Shown piece by piece: positions 31,965 through 44,075 of a stretch of DNA of 64,000 nucleotides. This DNA is from Panax quinquefolius. Its lineage: Eukaryota; Streptophyta; Magnoliopsida; Apiales; Araliaceae. The stretch is from NCBI GenBank assembly GCA_020205615.1, contig CM035165.1, forward strand, positions 89,156,005 to 89,220,004. Direction: 5' to 3'. The stretch's first letter is position 1; each line of letters opens with the position of its first letter. The position numbers were made by a program, and so were the translations under genes. Below the pieces are notes generated by a model, which was not told the DNA's origin, did no database searches, and was given only the letters and a program-made list of their open reading frames with translations.

Positions 31965-32138
31965 TCTCAAACACTATCACAAAACAAGGGTTAATTGACA
32001 TATCACAAATTATCCCTATACTCTTACCGACCAATTAAATACCAAATAAATTTAGGTAGGTCATACTAGCGAAGGAATTCCCCGTCTCTCCCCTCTTAGT
32101 TCTTGTCTCACATCTCAGCCAGTGATCATATCCCTAAG

Positions 32139-32151
32139 CTCTGATACCAAC
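32139..32151 (-). promoter_or_regulatory. Element 3: primer-binding site
   Basis: The minus strand reads GTTGGTATCAGAGCT, an exact 12-base match to the plant initiator-Met primer site TGGTATCAGAGC, directly after the LTR end. Confidence 0.9.
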
Positions 32152-33159
32152 GGTGACGCACCCAAAATAGGTATACATCACCCCTCTTGAGTCACCAGAT
32201 ACATGGTACATAAATTCAAATACAACTTAATTATACAACGATCGTGTAAATCGACGAAAACACAATTTGAGAATTTAAACAAGAATATTGTCATCTAGAC
32301 AATATTCACACTCAATGGTGTCCTCATTACAATTATTATCACATTATTAGTAGAATAGTGAGGACTACTAAAGCCATTTATCCCGGACCATCACTCCATT
32401 CCCAGGACTCGTCCCGGCTATATTCTCATTTCTGAAGAGAAACAATGAAAAAAAAGGGTGAGCTCAACTAGACCAGTAAGAAATATTATGACTAAGATAA
32501 TGCAGAATAAATTATCCTTAGCCTTCAACAGTATAACAACAGATTGAATACAATAGACAACAAGTTTTAGATCAACAACTGTAGCGAAAATAAGAAATCC
32601 ATTAGAAGAGTCAAGTAGAGCATAAAATCTACTATCTTCTATGATTTATCTACTATCTTCTATGATTTAAAAAGTTTTTCATCAACTTTATCGTTGAGAC
32701 TCAGCTTAATAAATAAACCACATCTTCGAATCATCCCTGAACCACGGCCAAGGATATTCATGTAATCATCAATGGTCATGATTATACCGAATAATCCCTG
32801 GTCATAATCATACCAACAACTGTCCATCAATGAACTACATGCTAATGAGGACTTTTACCACATCATTCGTTACATTACGGTCATGATTATACCAAATAAT
32901 CTCTGGTCATAATCATACCAAGTCCATCTATGCACGTAAGCCAAAGAGGACTTTCATCACAATATAAACATAAGGATGATGACAATGACATAATAATTCA
33001 ATAAAACAAGTTCAAGGATAAATTTTAAAGATTTATAATTTTATTTATCTAGAAATCAATAACGTCCAAATTGTCAACATGATACTACTTTGTGGAGTAA
33101 AATTCAAGAATAATATTCATGTACCAAAAATAATTTGGACAGAAAAAAAATATATTTTT

Positions 33160-33395
33160 CGGGTGAATAGTACCTCGTGAATAGTACTTCGGGAATAGTA
33201 CCAAATGAATAGTACCCCGACATGAAAAGTGTCCCGAATACCCGAGTGAATGATACTAGAGTGAATAGTAATCGGGTGAATAGTAACCCGTGAATTGTAA
33301 CTCGTGAATAGTACTCAAAGCCACGAAAAAGTGCCCCGAATACCCGAAAGTGAATAATACTAGAGTGAATAGTAATCAGGTGAATAGTAACTCGT
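33160..33395. repeat. Short tandem repeats, (gtgaatagtacc)n class, element 3 5' LTR
   Basis: About thirteen gaatagta-containing units lie in two clusters separated by the word gaatacccgagtg, which is the hAT target word in the other LTR. Confidence 0.85.
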
Positions 33396-33574
33396 AAAAG
33401 AAAAAATACTAAAGAAAATGATATTTCATGACGAGTACAAAAGAAATGATATCTCATACAAGTATAATAAAATATACGAAACTGCAAATGGATTTTTACC
33501 AGCCATGCGGTAATCCACGTAAACAAATCATTTTTATAATTTAATAAAGAATGAATACGAAGGATCATTCACCA

Positions 33575-33900
33575 TGCATGCGGTAATCCAAATAGACAGG
33601 TTATTCCAACAGAATAATAAAGAATAGAATTAGGTCATGCGTAATCCGTACAGACAGAATATTCCAACAGAATAATAAAGACCGGAACTAGGTCATACGT
33701 AATCCGCACAGACATGATATTCCAATAGAATAATAAAGAATGGAATAACAACAGAATTCACAAGGCATGCGATAGACCGCACTGACAGGTTATTCCTACA
33801 GAATAATAAAGAATGGAATAACAGAAGAATATCACCATGTATGCAGTACTTCACATAGACTGGTTATTCCAACATAATAATAAAGAATGGAATAACAACC
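33575..33900. repeat. Tandem array of about 60-80 bp units in element 3 5' LTR
   Basis: Five units share ttattccaacagaataataa and atgcggtaatcc-type words. It is homologous to 27990-28335. Confidence 0.82.
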
Positions 33901-34090
33901 CTTACGAGTATTGAAAGAAAATAACTCTCCTCATGAATACGAAAGAATAATACCCCTTACCTCAAAAGAAGACTAGATACTAGAATAGTGAGGTAGCAGA
34001 CTTCTCTTCTTCTTTCTCTCTATAATTTCTCTCTATAATAATTGCTCTATAGCTTTAGTAAAATGGTGAGAAATGAAGGAAGAATGAGCT

Positions 34091-34100
34091 TCTATTTATA
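34091..34100 (-). promoter_or_regulatory. Element 3 5' LTR: TATA box
   Basis: TATAAATAGA on the minus strand. This is the promoter copy that would drive the element's own transcript, from about 34060 toward lower coordinates. Confidence 0.78.
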
Positions 34101-35274
34101 GGAAAATATAGTTTCGATAATTGCATGTTTTAGGGCTCAGAATATTATAGTATAATACCTTCCTCTTTTTCTTCATTTTTAATTTAGTCCTGCAAGTATT
34201 ATCAAACTTGCACCACCTCCCCTAATAGTAAATAATGTGAATCAATAGTAAATCATATGAATTAATAGTTCTAGACATGTGAAAATACGAATTACAGTAT
34301 ATTACCTCCATCTATACCTCCATTTTTAACTTAGTCATGCAAGTATTATCAATCTAGCACTAACTCCCCTAATAGTACAAGAATGTGAATCAATTGTACA
34401 CAAATGTGAACAAATAGTTATAATCATGTGAATCAATAGCAATTAATTGCTTATTTATCTGGTTAATTACCCGATTGGTCAATATAACCTCCACACATCA
34501 ATTATTATCGAAATAAATATCAATTTTCACTAACACTAATAATTCCAACACAATAGAACTATCAATTTCATCTTTAATCAACACGAACTTATTCATCATT
34601 ATTATTATAATTCATAATATTTAACAAACAGGTCGTTCCCAGGAAAGAGGGGGCTTTCCGATAAGGATTTCTCCTTATTGGCGCGCAATTAGGTGACCAA
34701 ACCTCTCCTCGACAGAACTTCTAGACATTGTCAATATTGCAAATAATAATATCAATAACTTTGTCTTCTCAATTATTGATTTAATAATATAACATATTAT
34801 CTGAGATGATCTTTGTGACAATAATTTAATCAATAATATGAGAGATATGATCAAGCAATTCTTGTATTCAATAATTGAGTTTAAGCGAGTGATTTCTTAC
34901 GTAAGCATCAATAATCAATACCGTGTGCTCTTATGCAACCACGCGGATTATTGTGATTACTTTTACTACCGGGTAGTTCAACAGTTTTAACGGTAACACT
35001 TTCGCCGTTATTTTTATAAAAAGATAATTCTGACATTTTCTAACTACAACAATACTTATGTTGTGGGGTCCACCAATGATTGTGCCGTTGTACGAATATT
35101 CCATGTTAAAACGAATATTCCCCGACCAATCGAATATTATATAACAACTTGCATACTTTTCAAAATTTATAAATACTATCCACAACTATAACACTATCTC
35201 AAATCCACACCATAATATTCAAAAAATTATTTCGAGAAAATTAAATATTTATTCATAAAATTTGGGGTCTTACA

Positions 35275-37308
35275 CATACTCTACAATCGTAGGGAATGTA
35301 GTGGTTTCCAGCATGTCGATAGACCTTGAAGTGAGACTGGTCTTTGATCAACTTTGTTGCAAATTTCTTTATTCTTGGAAAGTTTTTAGACACCAGTTCC
35401 AAGCACAGAAAATGTGAGTAACACCAGCTGAAATAACTTTCATATTTCCCATTATATGCCTTTAACCAAGGTATCCATGGGTAGAACCATTTCATCAGAA
35501 GATCGTCAGGATTATACAGTATTGTGGTGCAATCTAAATTCATATCTTTTCAGTTGTTATACAAGTCTTCCGTAGACATCGTTACTACTTTGAGTCGTTC
35601 GTTTCCATGGTTTATCCGTATTTCTGGTGGTATATTTGGTGGTTCATCAAAGACTTCCACCACTAATCTTCGATGGACTCTTGCTGGAGAGGGAACATGA
35701 TAGTCTTCTGATTCCTGATCTGCAGAACTGAAATCTGTCTCCATCTCTTCATTTTCTGTCTTTGAGCTTGAATCATGCTGGATCATTTCATCTGATTCAT
35801 TAGTGAATTATTCTTGCTGATTTTTATCAATTGTTCCTTCTTCAGTACCCTTTAGCATTTTCTTCCTTGGATTTAGACTTATCATCACTTAATTCAATGA
35901 TTGCAGTAAAAGATTCTCTTTTCTTCTTTAAGATAGATCTAGCAAGCAATCTGTTGCTTTTTCTTTTCCTTAGAGATTCAGCTATAGGAGATTTAGTTCT
36001 TTCTTCATCTTCAGATTTTGAAGCTTTTGAATCATCAGATGAGCTTCTTTGGGATTTAGCCACAGGGGCAGATGATTCCTCTTAAGACTCTGAGTCCTCT
36101 GAAGTAGCAAAACAACTCCTTGAGACTTCAGCAGTGGGAGGTCTAATTTCTTCAGATTTAGACTCTTCCTTATCATCAGAATGGCTACTTGAGAATTCAT
36201 TCATAGGATTTTCAGTTTTCTTTTCTTTTCCCTAGTCTACTCTTTTCTCTTCAGAAGATAGACTTCTTTGGTGAACTGATATTGACTTCTTCATCACCTT
36301 TGCTTTCTTCTTGGATGGCCTTTAGAGCAATCTGTTACTCTTTCTCTTTTTTTGGGTTGCTGTAGTTGATGCTTTTTCTTTTCCTGCTCCATGTCTCTTT
36401 TTATCAGTGGAGAGACTGCTTGGTGGAACCTTTGTATTCTTCATAATCTTAGCTTCCTTCTTTGCTTGAGTGGCTCCTATAGGTACAAAGTCATCAGATT
36501 GAGACAACTTGCTTTCCATTTCTTTTACCTTCCTCTTCTTTGCAGAGACCTTTCTACTACTGCCAGATGTTATTAGCCTCTTATTTTCCTTGGGATTTTT
36601 CTTCCAATTTTCAAACAGCCGTGGGGACATCACTTTATGAACATTCAGTGGTTCTTCCTCATCATCCTTTATCTTACTCTTCAGTTTCTTCTTCAGTATA
36701 ATGCTCAAGAGTCTTCCATGAAAAACCTTTGTGAGGGGTTTATCTGTAGACTTCTTTATCTCAGCTTTTTCCAGCCATTTGGACAACCGATTAATTAGAA
36801 GGGCTCCGAAGTTCATTTGTTGTTTTATGATGATTGCAGTCATAACTCTCAGTTGCAAATCACTAACAGTATCATGTGCAGTGTCCTTGCACAAGATGCA
36901 TTTTCCCGTAATCTCAGCCAGGAATTCAAACTCTTCATGAAATTCCTTCTTCTTCATATCTTTCAGATTTATATTCCTTTTGTAGCGCATTAACTTTTTA
37001 CCTTCTTCAATGTCGACGTCCTCGAGGTTTATCAGACCTTGGTCAGGAAACCCTAGACATTTGTTGATGTCTGATGTTTTTATCTTCAGGCTTACTCCTT
37101 TCACCTTTATGGATAGAAGCCCAGAGTCTACCGTTACGTTTAAATAGAATTGCTTTACTAGATCAGTATAGACTGGAGTGCTAGCTTCCAAGCAATCTAA
37201 AAACCCAACATTCTTTACAAGCTTAAGTATATCCTTGAACTTCTTTTCTGATCCTTCAAACTTCTTGAAGCTGAGTTAGATTCCAGTTATAACACGCCAC
37301 TCTTCCAT
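35275..37308 (-). pseudogene. Element D1: env-like ORF, N-terminal part
   Basis: The ATG at 37308 begins MEEWRVITGI, with an in-frame TAA at codon 11 (37276-37278), then GSEKKFKDILKLVKNVGFLD. The long frame to 36322 includes YTDLVKQFYLNVTVDSG, IKVKGVSLKIKTSDINKCLG and MNFGALLINRLSKWLEKAE. This pattern resembles the 'putative plant transposon protein' domain found in env-like ORFs of plant retrotransposons. A lysine/serine-rich disordered middle follows with several frame breaks (36320-35550), then a second conserved block, NLDCTTILYNPDDLLMKWFY and FSWCYSHF … FPRIKKFATKLIKDQSHFKVY, at 35543-35280. Element 3 interrupts it at YDCRV. Function unknown. Confidence 0.72.
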
Positions 37309-37500
37309 TTTGAGAGTTCGAAGTATATGGGTTTTTAATTTCAGGAATCTTTTGAGAGATAGTTAAATGCAATTTGGGCGAAGCTCGAGATTTGATGGAT
37401 TTTGGCCTTGAAGAGGATTTTAGGGTTTGAAAAAAGGAGGGAGAAAAAGTTGATAACTTTTGATAACTGTTTGGAGATTTTGAATTTGTCTTTATGACAG

Positions 37501-37564
37501 TTCCTTCTAACTCTGCATAAGCTGTGATGTGTCAAAAAGCCATTGGTTGCACGATGCCCAGTAA
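37501..37564 (-). other. Conserved leader block, copy in D1
   Basis: The first 20 bases (ttccttctaactctgcataa) and the last 24 bases, ending gcacgatgcccagtaa, are identical to D2 at 63506-63569, with the same total length. The middle 20 bases differ at about ten places. It lies about 190 bases upstream of the env-like ORF start. Confidence 0.8.
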
Positions 37565-39965
37565 GAAACTATAACTTCCCATAAACTGATTAGTTTTTCA
37601 GTTTTAATTTTTCTTTTAAGAAAATAAGTATCACTGACGTAGGCTGACTGTTGACTTTTTTAGTACGTAGAGTAACTTGATGAGATAGTTATAGACTCTA
37701 TGATTTTCTTTGTTAACTCAACGATCGTCTTCTGAGAGATACTTCAATGAGTGATTTGTCACTAATTCTCATCTTGGAGTTGCATGGCTTAACCACTGAT
37801 ACGCCCCCAAGAGAGTTCGGGCACTGAAATTTTGAGGTGAATTTTCAAATCATCTTTCCAAATTGTATTTGTAACTTCCCTCCACACGATTTGAATAAGG
37901 GGGCATGTGTCGAGTTCTGTCGAGCTCCATGATTTTAAATGATGTAGAAAATATTGATCTGCCCTTAGCTCCCCCTGAGCTAGTGTTTCATTTGGGAAGA
38001 CTACGATCGTCGAGGCTGCTCTTCGATTGTTGAGTTTACTGCTGATCATACTCTTCGATCATTGTCTGACCTAGTTCTTGTGATGAGCTCTGACATAACA
38101 TTCCTTCTGGGTTATTAAGGTAGCTAAGGAAGGGACAACCTCTTAGACTAAACTAAGGGTCAGGTTTGTCCCTGAGGCGCTTATTAGAGGACTATAGATA
38201 CTTGGAGGTAAGAGTGTCATCACAATAAGCTCTTTATCAGAGTTTGTTCACCATCATTAGGCATACTTGATGTTGGCATTTATCAGTGGAAGAGGGTGAA
38301 GTGCTTTCAGCTATGTCACTTGTATGTTCAGGAGAGTGTACTGAGAAGTATTGCAATCGTTGAGTTAGTATGCTTATACTCTACGATTGGAATGTTGATT
38401 GTGGGGAATCTCAGATTGAGATGGAAAGACTTGATGATCAGTCTTAGAGTTTTAGGGACTCTATTACTAGAAGAGAACTTGTTTGGATAATCCAAAATTT
38501 TATTTCAGGAACCATTTAAGCTTCTCTAAATTCCTGAGGACCGATAGGTGGATAGTTCATCATGATCTTTATATTCTCATCATTCTTGCCTTTGCATCAG
38601 GTTCAACTGTCTTCAGTTTTTGAGAGAATTGAAGGATTCAGCTTCAATTTGTTCCTCCTTAGTTTTGGCATTGCTAGACTTTAGCATACTGTTGCTCCCA
38701 TAGTTGATACCTCCATCTTGGAAATAGATGGATTGGCTTCTGCATATGGATCCTTACAAGGTCACCTTTGTACTTCTCTTTTTAGCTGGAATCTTCTGAA
38801 CTAATTTGATATTTTTATGATTAGTTTCATTGGATTCGTAGAGTACTTTCGAATTGGTCACTCCACAGTTTGTTGATCAGTTACTACGAATATAGGTTCT
38901 ATCATTCAGACTTCCAGGATGTTTCTATTTGAATGATATGCTTTGCATGGATATAACTAGTAGATTTCTTTTGTCTTGTCATGAAATAGTCGTTGCAACA
39001 TCCACTTCTGATGGGTTGGCAAATCTGAACTCTGCGATTGGTAGTGACTCTTCGATCGAATGGAGTGAAGACTTCTTTAATTTATGGCTGCGTTTTTCCT
39101 TCTTATGCAGCTGACCTTGCAGCTGGTTGAATCCTTGTGACCGAAGCTATCTACTTTAGTATTTCCTGTAAGATCATATAGACCAAGTACCTGAAGGTTA
39201 GGTAAGTTTCTATTTTTGGTACCCATGATTTTTTGGGTCCTGCTAGGTCAGTTTTCTCAAGATCTCAATCCCTCATATTCTTAAATTTATGTCACATTTG
39301 CATCAATAATCATATTTATGCATATATTGAATTTTGATATGACATTTATGATGCATGATGATGAATGTGTGAATGATTAAGTATTTTGATGGGACATTCT
39401 TTTTCTTTGATTGTTTCACTCTTTGCTTGGTTATGTTCACAGATCTTGAATGTTCTCAGAGTAGGAGTCAACTCTATTGTTTATTTGCATCTAGTTGATT
39501 CATAGAGATGATCATACTCTACATTTTATCAAGAGCACAGAATATTGGTTTTGTATATGTTTACATACATATCAATCATTTAGCAAGAGTTAATCCACTT
39601 AAGCTTTAGGATTTAGATTAACTTACGACATACTCCAGACTTCTTTCAAGAAGCTATCTTCAACCTGAACGTTGAGTAGAGAGAGAGTTTGTTGACAATT
39701 AAGTATCCAACCTAAATGTACTCTCTCTCTTCCCTTTTTCAGGAAGAGTATGGTCTCTTGATAGAGTACTGTCGTAGTACATAAGGTGATGCAACATAAC
39801 ATTCATACAAGTGTTAATGAGGAACCGTACCTTTATACTGTCAGTTTCTTGACAGACATTTGTCTTTCTATAATGATGTTAGGCATTGATGTGAAAATCT
39901 TCACGTTCATTGCTGACAACTTGTTGCTCTATTTGACCTTAGATCAATCAAACATCGCCTTGGAG

Positions 39966-40298
39966 TTAATAATATAGGAAAGTCTTGGCAGCTTCAGTTC
40001 TTTGATAATCTTGAGTCTCAAGGATCAGATCCAACTTATTAGCCAAGTACATATTGAACAAGATTTTCTTTCTTCTCTTGAATAGAAATTTCTTTGCATG
40101 TATAGGCTTTGATCTTTTAGAACAGTGGATGACAAACTCTTTGTTTTTTATGCCCTTATTGACTTTCCATCTCAAGTCTGTAGACTGCTGATGTTCTTTA
40201 GACATGGATTGGTCTTGTAGCTGCATTAATTTGGAACAGGGACCAATCTGAGCAGCTTTAGGTGAATGTGCACATTTGCCTGTATGCATAATTTCCAA
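39966..40298 (-). CDS. Small basic ORF near the D1 primer site, unknown
   Basis: This 110-codon frame starts about 115 bases downstream of the primer-binding site in the element's sense: MEIMHTGKCAHSPKAAQIGP, a basic middle with KFLFKRRKKI, and an end LDLILETQDYQRTEAAKTFL. It is rich in Lys and Arg. I recognise no family, and the matching part of D2 is outside the window, so conservation cannot be tested. It may be a chance frame. Confidence 0.25.
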   Translation of the reverse strand: MEIMHTGKCAHSPKAAQIGPCSKLMQLQDQSMSKEHQQSTDLRWKVNKGIKNKEFVIHCSKRSKPIHAKKFLFKRRKKILFNMYLANKLDLILETQDYQRTEAAKTFLYY

Positions 40299-40412
40299 CG
40301 TGTGAGCTCATCAGTAATAACAAACAGCTTACTACTAAACTAAGTTTAGAACATGGTTTGTGCCTCAGATCAGACTCAAAGTGTTAGCTTTTAAAATGTA
40401 ATATGAGAACCT

Positions 40413-40426
40413 GCTCTGATACCAAT
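40413..40426 (-). promoter_or_regulatory. Element D1: primer-binding site
   Basis: The minus strand reads ATTGGTATCAGAGC, an exact initiator-Met primer match, directly after the LTR end GGAACTAACA. It fixes D1 as a minus-strand element with its 5' LTR on the right. Confidence 0.92.
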
Positions 40427-43214
40427 TGTTAGTTCCTAGAGGGCAAATAATAGATCTAGAAGGGGGGGGGGGGTTGAATAGATCCTTTTATTTTAAAAAA
40501 TCTTTTCCATTTTAGTTTATATTGCTGAGTAAATAGCAGATGACAAACATAAGTTATTTTAAACACAGCTGAATACGTTAAGGGTCCCCTTCATAGATGT
40601 TATATTGACCATTTATCTAGAGTTAGTTTAGTTGTAGGTAGTTATCATGATAATAGCAGTTATAGATTCATAATGTAAAAGACACAAGGGATTTTAAGTA
40701 GTTCAGAGACTCAAGCTCCTAATCCACTCTTCTGCTTCAACAAGTAGTGATTCCACTAAGGAAGTCTTTACATCACCTAATCACTAAGATTCCTTCAAGG
40801 CCAGCAGCCTTGGAACTTTACTTCACTAAGAACTCTTCAAGTCCAGTAGACTTGGAACTTCAGTTCACTAAGAACTTTTCAAGGCCTATAACCTTGGAAC
40901 TCAGTTTAGTCCCTTGGACTAGGACCTTTTTTGGCCCTGGCTTCTTGTTGGTGCTGAGCTGCCAAGATGACTTTAAGCTTGTTCATCCTTGATTCTTGGC
41001 AGCTTATTGTGATCCTCATTGGATTCTGCATCGAGACTGGATCACCATTGGACATACTGCTAAGTTGTTTATGAAGCTCAATCTCTTTGAGTACTTAGCA
41101 GTTTGTCACTTCTTCCTTGGTGCAGCTAATCTTGTGGTTGGTCCTTTTCTGATCTCAGCTTGTACTTCTTCACCACATGAGGTTTGCTAAGTCTTTGTAT
41201 ATTTGGTAGACTTCGTCTGGCACTTAGAATCTTGTGAACCTTGGTTTCCTTGTGTACAGATTTGGTTCTATATCTGTTCTTCTTTAGCTCTTGGTGGTTC
41301 GTGGTGATTCGTAAACTTATTCTATGAAACTTCTTTCTGATCTGCCAATCTCTTGAATGCTATTAACTTGGCCTTCTCGGCTCTCAGCTTGGCTGACATT
41401 CTTAATGGCATTCTCATTGTTGTTGAGTGAAGCCTTTTTCCATTAAAGCTCTTCTCTTATCTTGCTTCACTTCTACTTTCGTAGTCTCACTGCCACTGAG
41501 ACATATTCTATTTTTGCTCTCTAGAACTCATAGAGTCAACAACCTTCCTTTTTACCAACCAATTCTTCTTTTTGAGCTTTTGCTGTTAAATAACCTCTCA
41601 TAAGCTTCCAATTGGATTATAGCCATTGGGAGTTATTTGAATTGATTCACAAATCTCGAGTTATTTGGTGCAGAATGCATATGTGACATGACAACCCTTT
41701 TTTCACTTTTCTGACACTGTTGTCTACTATTTCACTTACCACATCAGAAATGTCACTTTAACGTGTTAGGTTGGTAGTCACCTTTATTTCTTCTTTTTGA
41801 TTCCTCGATCAGAACATTAGGAGTTGTCCTTCTGCATCGATGCTTTCAATACCCAACGTTTGAATGTCAGTCTTAGTATCAAGATGTTGCCAAGGCTTTA
41901 ATACTAAGATGATTGAACTCTACGATTCCAAGAATGTTCTTTGAGTTTGCAATATAGAACTTCTCTTCCTTCGTTCGTGTAGTGCTTTATCACTTCTGCT
42001 TGTCTTAACTTGCATTAGGCAGTGACAACTTGTTCGAATGCTCCGGCCCTCCTTAACTTCAAGACTCATCAAATTGATCATGCTCAGCTCTCTTTCTCCT
42101 TGTGATCTCCCGTTCACATATCATCAATGGTTTGACTCATACTTAATCTTCTTTGTCTATTTTGTATAGGTTGGCCAGTATCTTTGTTATAGACCTCATC
42201 AGTTCCTGCTTCTAATCTGGCAAGCACTACGATCATAGGCATACCCAAGATCGTCATCTTGTTTATCTTGACAGCCACTGCATTGCTGACTTCCTTTAGT
42301 CAGTCACATTATCTGAAGTCTTTATATTATTGCTTGTGGAAGACTTCCCTTAAATGGCTTCACTACTCAATCAGGATGTTGATTAAATTGGTGCTTCGAT
42401 CTTCTTGTTTGCTTGTAAGCCATTAGGTGAATGCTCTATGGCTTCCTTCAAGTAGATTGCATCTTTTACAGTTCTGACCAGAGGCTTCATTCTTTGGATG
42501 CTTCAGGAGTGCTCATGAGAATCGTGTTAACACTACGACTCTTCTTTGGCTTTGTGAGCACTGATAGGCTTTGTCGAAGACTTTGTTTTGCAGACTACGA
42601 TCTAGCTTTGGTTCTGCAGACACTACGACTCCGAGAGTAAATTATACATCAGACTATGATTTCTGCCTTAACACTTGTTGTTCTTGTCTTATCTAGCTCG
42701 ACTACGATTTCTGACTCTGGTATGATCAGTTGACTCTACGACTTCAAGTGTGGTCTACGATTCTTGACTTGGATTGGCAAGTGCTTTAATCAACTCTACA
42801 ATTCTGTCTTGGCTTCTGCAGTCCCTCGGCTGGCTCGTCAGACTACGATTCTTCCTTAATAGTCTCCGATTTTTTCTTCCGCGAGACTTTGAAAGATCAG
42901 TGCAAGATTGCATCGACGATCAGGCAGGCCTATCTATTACATCATATAAGATCAACCTAACAAGCTTGATCTTTCTATATTTAGTCCTTGTACATCATAT
43001 TCTTTTTAAGGACTTTACACAAGCTGTTTTGTTCATGTAGAATCAACCTAACATATTTGATCATTTCAGTCTAAGTCCTTGTACATATATTCCTGTTGTC
43101 TATTCAAAGACTTTACAACTTATTTCAATGCAGACATATTTGCATATTCATTCATTAAGATCATAATCAAATCTTATATAAATAGGAATATCATTCACAT
43201 GTTTATTCCTAACA
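40427..43214 (-). repeat. Element D1: 5' LTR (complete, SIRE-like copia)
   Basis: The minus-strand read is TGTTAGGAATAAAC at 43214 to GGAACTAACA at 40427, 2,788 bases. The end has a poly-C run (12 Gs on the plus strand at 40462-40473) and TCTAGATCTA shortly before CTAACA plus an ATTGGTATCAGAGC primer site. That combination is typical of SIRE/Maximus copia LTRs. The half nearest 43214 is full of imperfect ctctacgattctg repeats. No pairing target duplication is visible because the 3' LTR is truncated. Confidence 0.85.
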
Positions 43215-44075
43215 TCATGTGTGGGAAATTAGCACATGGGATAAGGGAAGGTGAAAAAGGCTAAGGGTGAGTCATAAGCTAAGGGAGGACAAGTGTCACA
43301 AGCTAGAAATTGAACATGAGGTGAATTGAATTTGGAAAAATGAGAGATAAACGGTAGGAACCGGGCAAGAGAGATGTGGGGTGGGGGGGACAAGTTGGTG
43401 AGTCACTTGCCAAATATAATAAGTTTCCATCCAATTAAACCAAGCTTTAAATGCATGTTCCATCCCACATGATTATTGTAACTAAACAAAGCCTTAAACC
43501 ATCATTTAGTCCCCTAACCTAATATGAGTTAATCTAACCTTCGGCATGGTTGAGTTAGTTGGTGGAAGATTCAATTAATCTATCCTAACACTTAGTCATT
43601 TCATCATTTCTTCATCCAAGTGCAAGAGAGAAAAAGACAAAAAAGAGAGAAAGTGAGAGCAAGAGTTGAAGAAAGAACTTAAGAGTTCTTTGAGGAAGAA
43701 AGAAGGAATAAGAATCAATCTTAGAAGCTTTGATTATCTTAAGAAAGAAGAAAAAGAAGAATACAAGAGGTAGACTAATAACCCTAACTTTTTTCATCTC
43801 TTTGATTTTATTTCTTTGAATTTGTACGATGTTGTTGTTGTTATTGTTTTGGGTTTTATTGGTTGAAAAGAATCATAGGAATGATTTTCAAATGTTAAAC
43901 AGATCATTAAAAGCATGCACAGTGAAATTAAAATCTATAAGACCCGAACTTATGCGTAAAGGATGAAAAAACCCAATTAGTGGACTGTTAAGGGGCTGTG
44001 TTGGGGCCACTTTCGTGTGGTATCCCAAACTTGAAAATTAAGTTATGGGTTGACATGTTATGCTCCTAGAGTTAC
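43215..44075 (+). repeat. Element E: LTR, left part
   Basis: The sequence continues across the solo LTR into 48675-50388, which ends at a primer-binding site, so both parts form one plus-strand LTR of at least 2.57 kb. It has a promoter/leader-like purine-rich part near 43610-43780 (gagagaaaaagacaaaaaag, gaagaaaaagaagaat). Its left end is cut by D1. Style resembles Tekay-type LTRs. Confidence 0.7.

Larger units (their letters stand above)
32152..35274 (-). repeat. Element 3: 5' LTR (complete, about 3.12 kb)
   Basis: On the minus strand it runs from TGTAAGACCCC at 35274 to a slightly decayed GTGCGTCACC at 32152. It is colinear with 25554-29697 apart from the hAT insertion. It includes a local 19-base duplication tctactatcttctatgatt at 32630-32666, the gtgaatagtac array (33160-33395), the 60 bp-class array (33575-33900) and the TATA box at 34091-34100. 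Confidence 0.92.
37309..40412 (-). other. Element D1: 3.1 kb leader without recognisable gag-pol
   Basis: Between the primer site and the env-like ORF I find no gag, protease, integrase, RT or RNase H motif in any frame. The leader contains a 64 bp block conserved in D2 (37501-37564), several ctacgat words (37995-38060, 38340-38400, 39030-39060) and a basic 110-codon minus-strand frame at 39966-40298. In SIRE elements gag-pol would occupy this place, so it appears to have been lost or replaced. Confidence 0.6.

Noticed and set aside
33104..33568. 154-codon minus-strand ORF in the element 3 5' LTR
   Set aside because: It is made of translated minisatellite (VTIHSSIIH-type repeats) in LTR sequence. 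The matching frame in the other LTR (27656-27997) is shorter and diverges at the hAT site.
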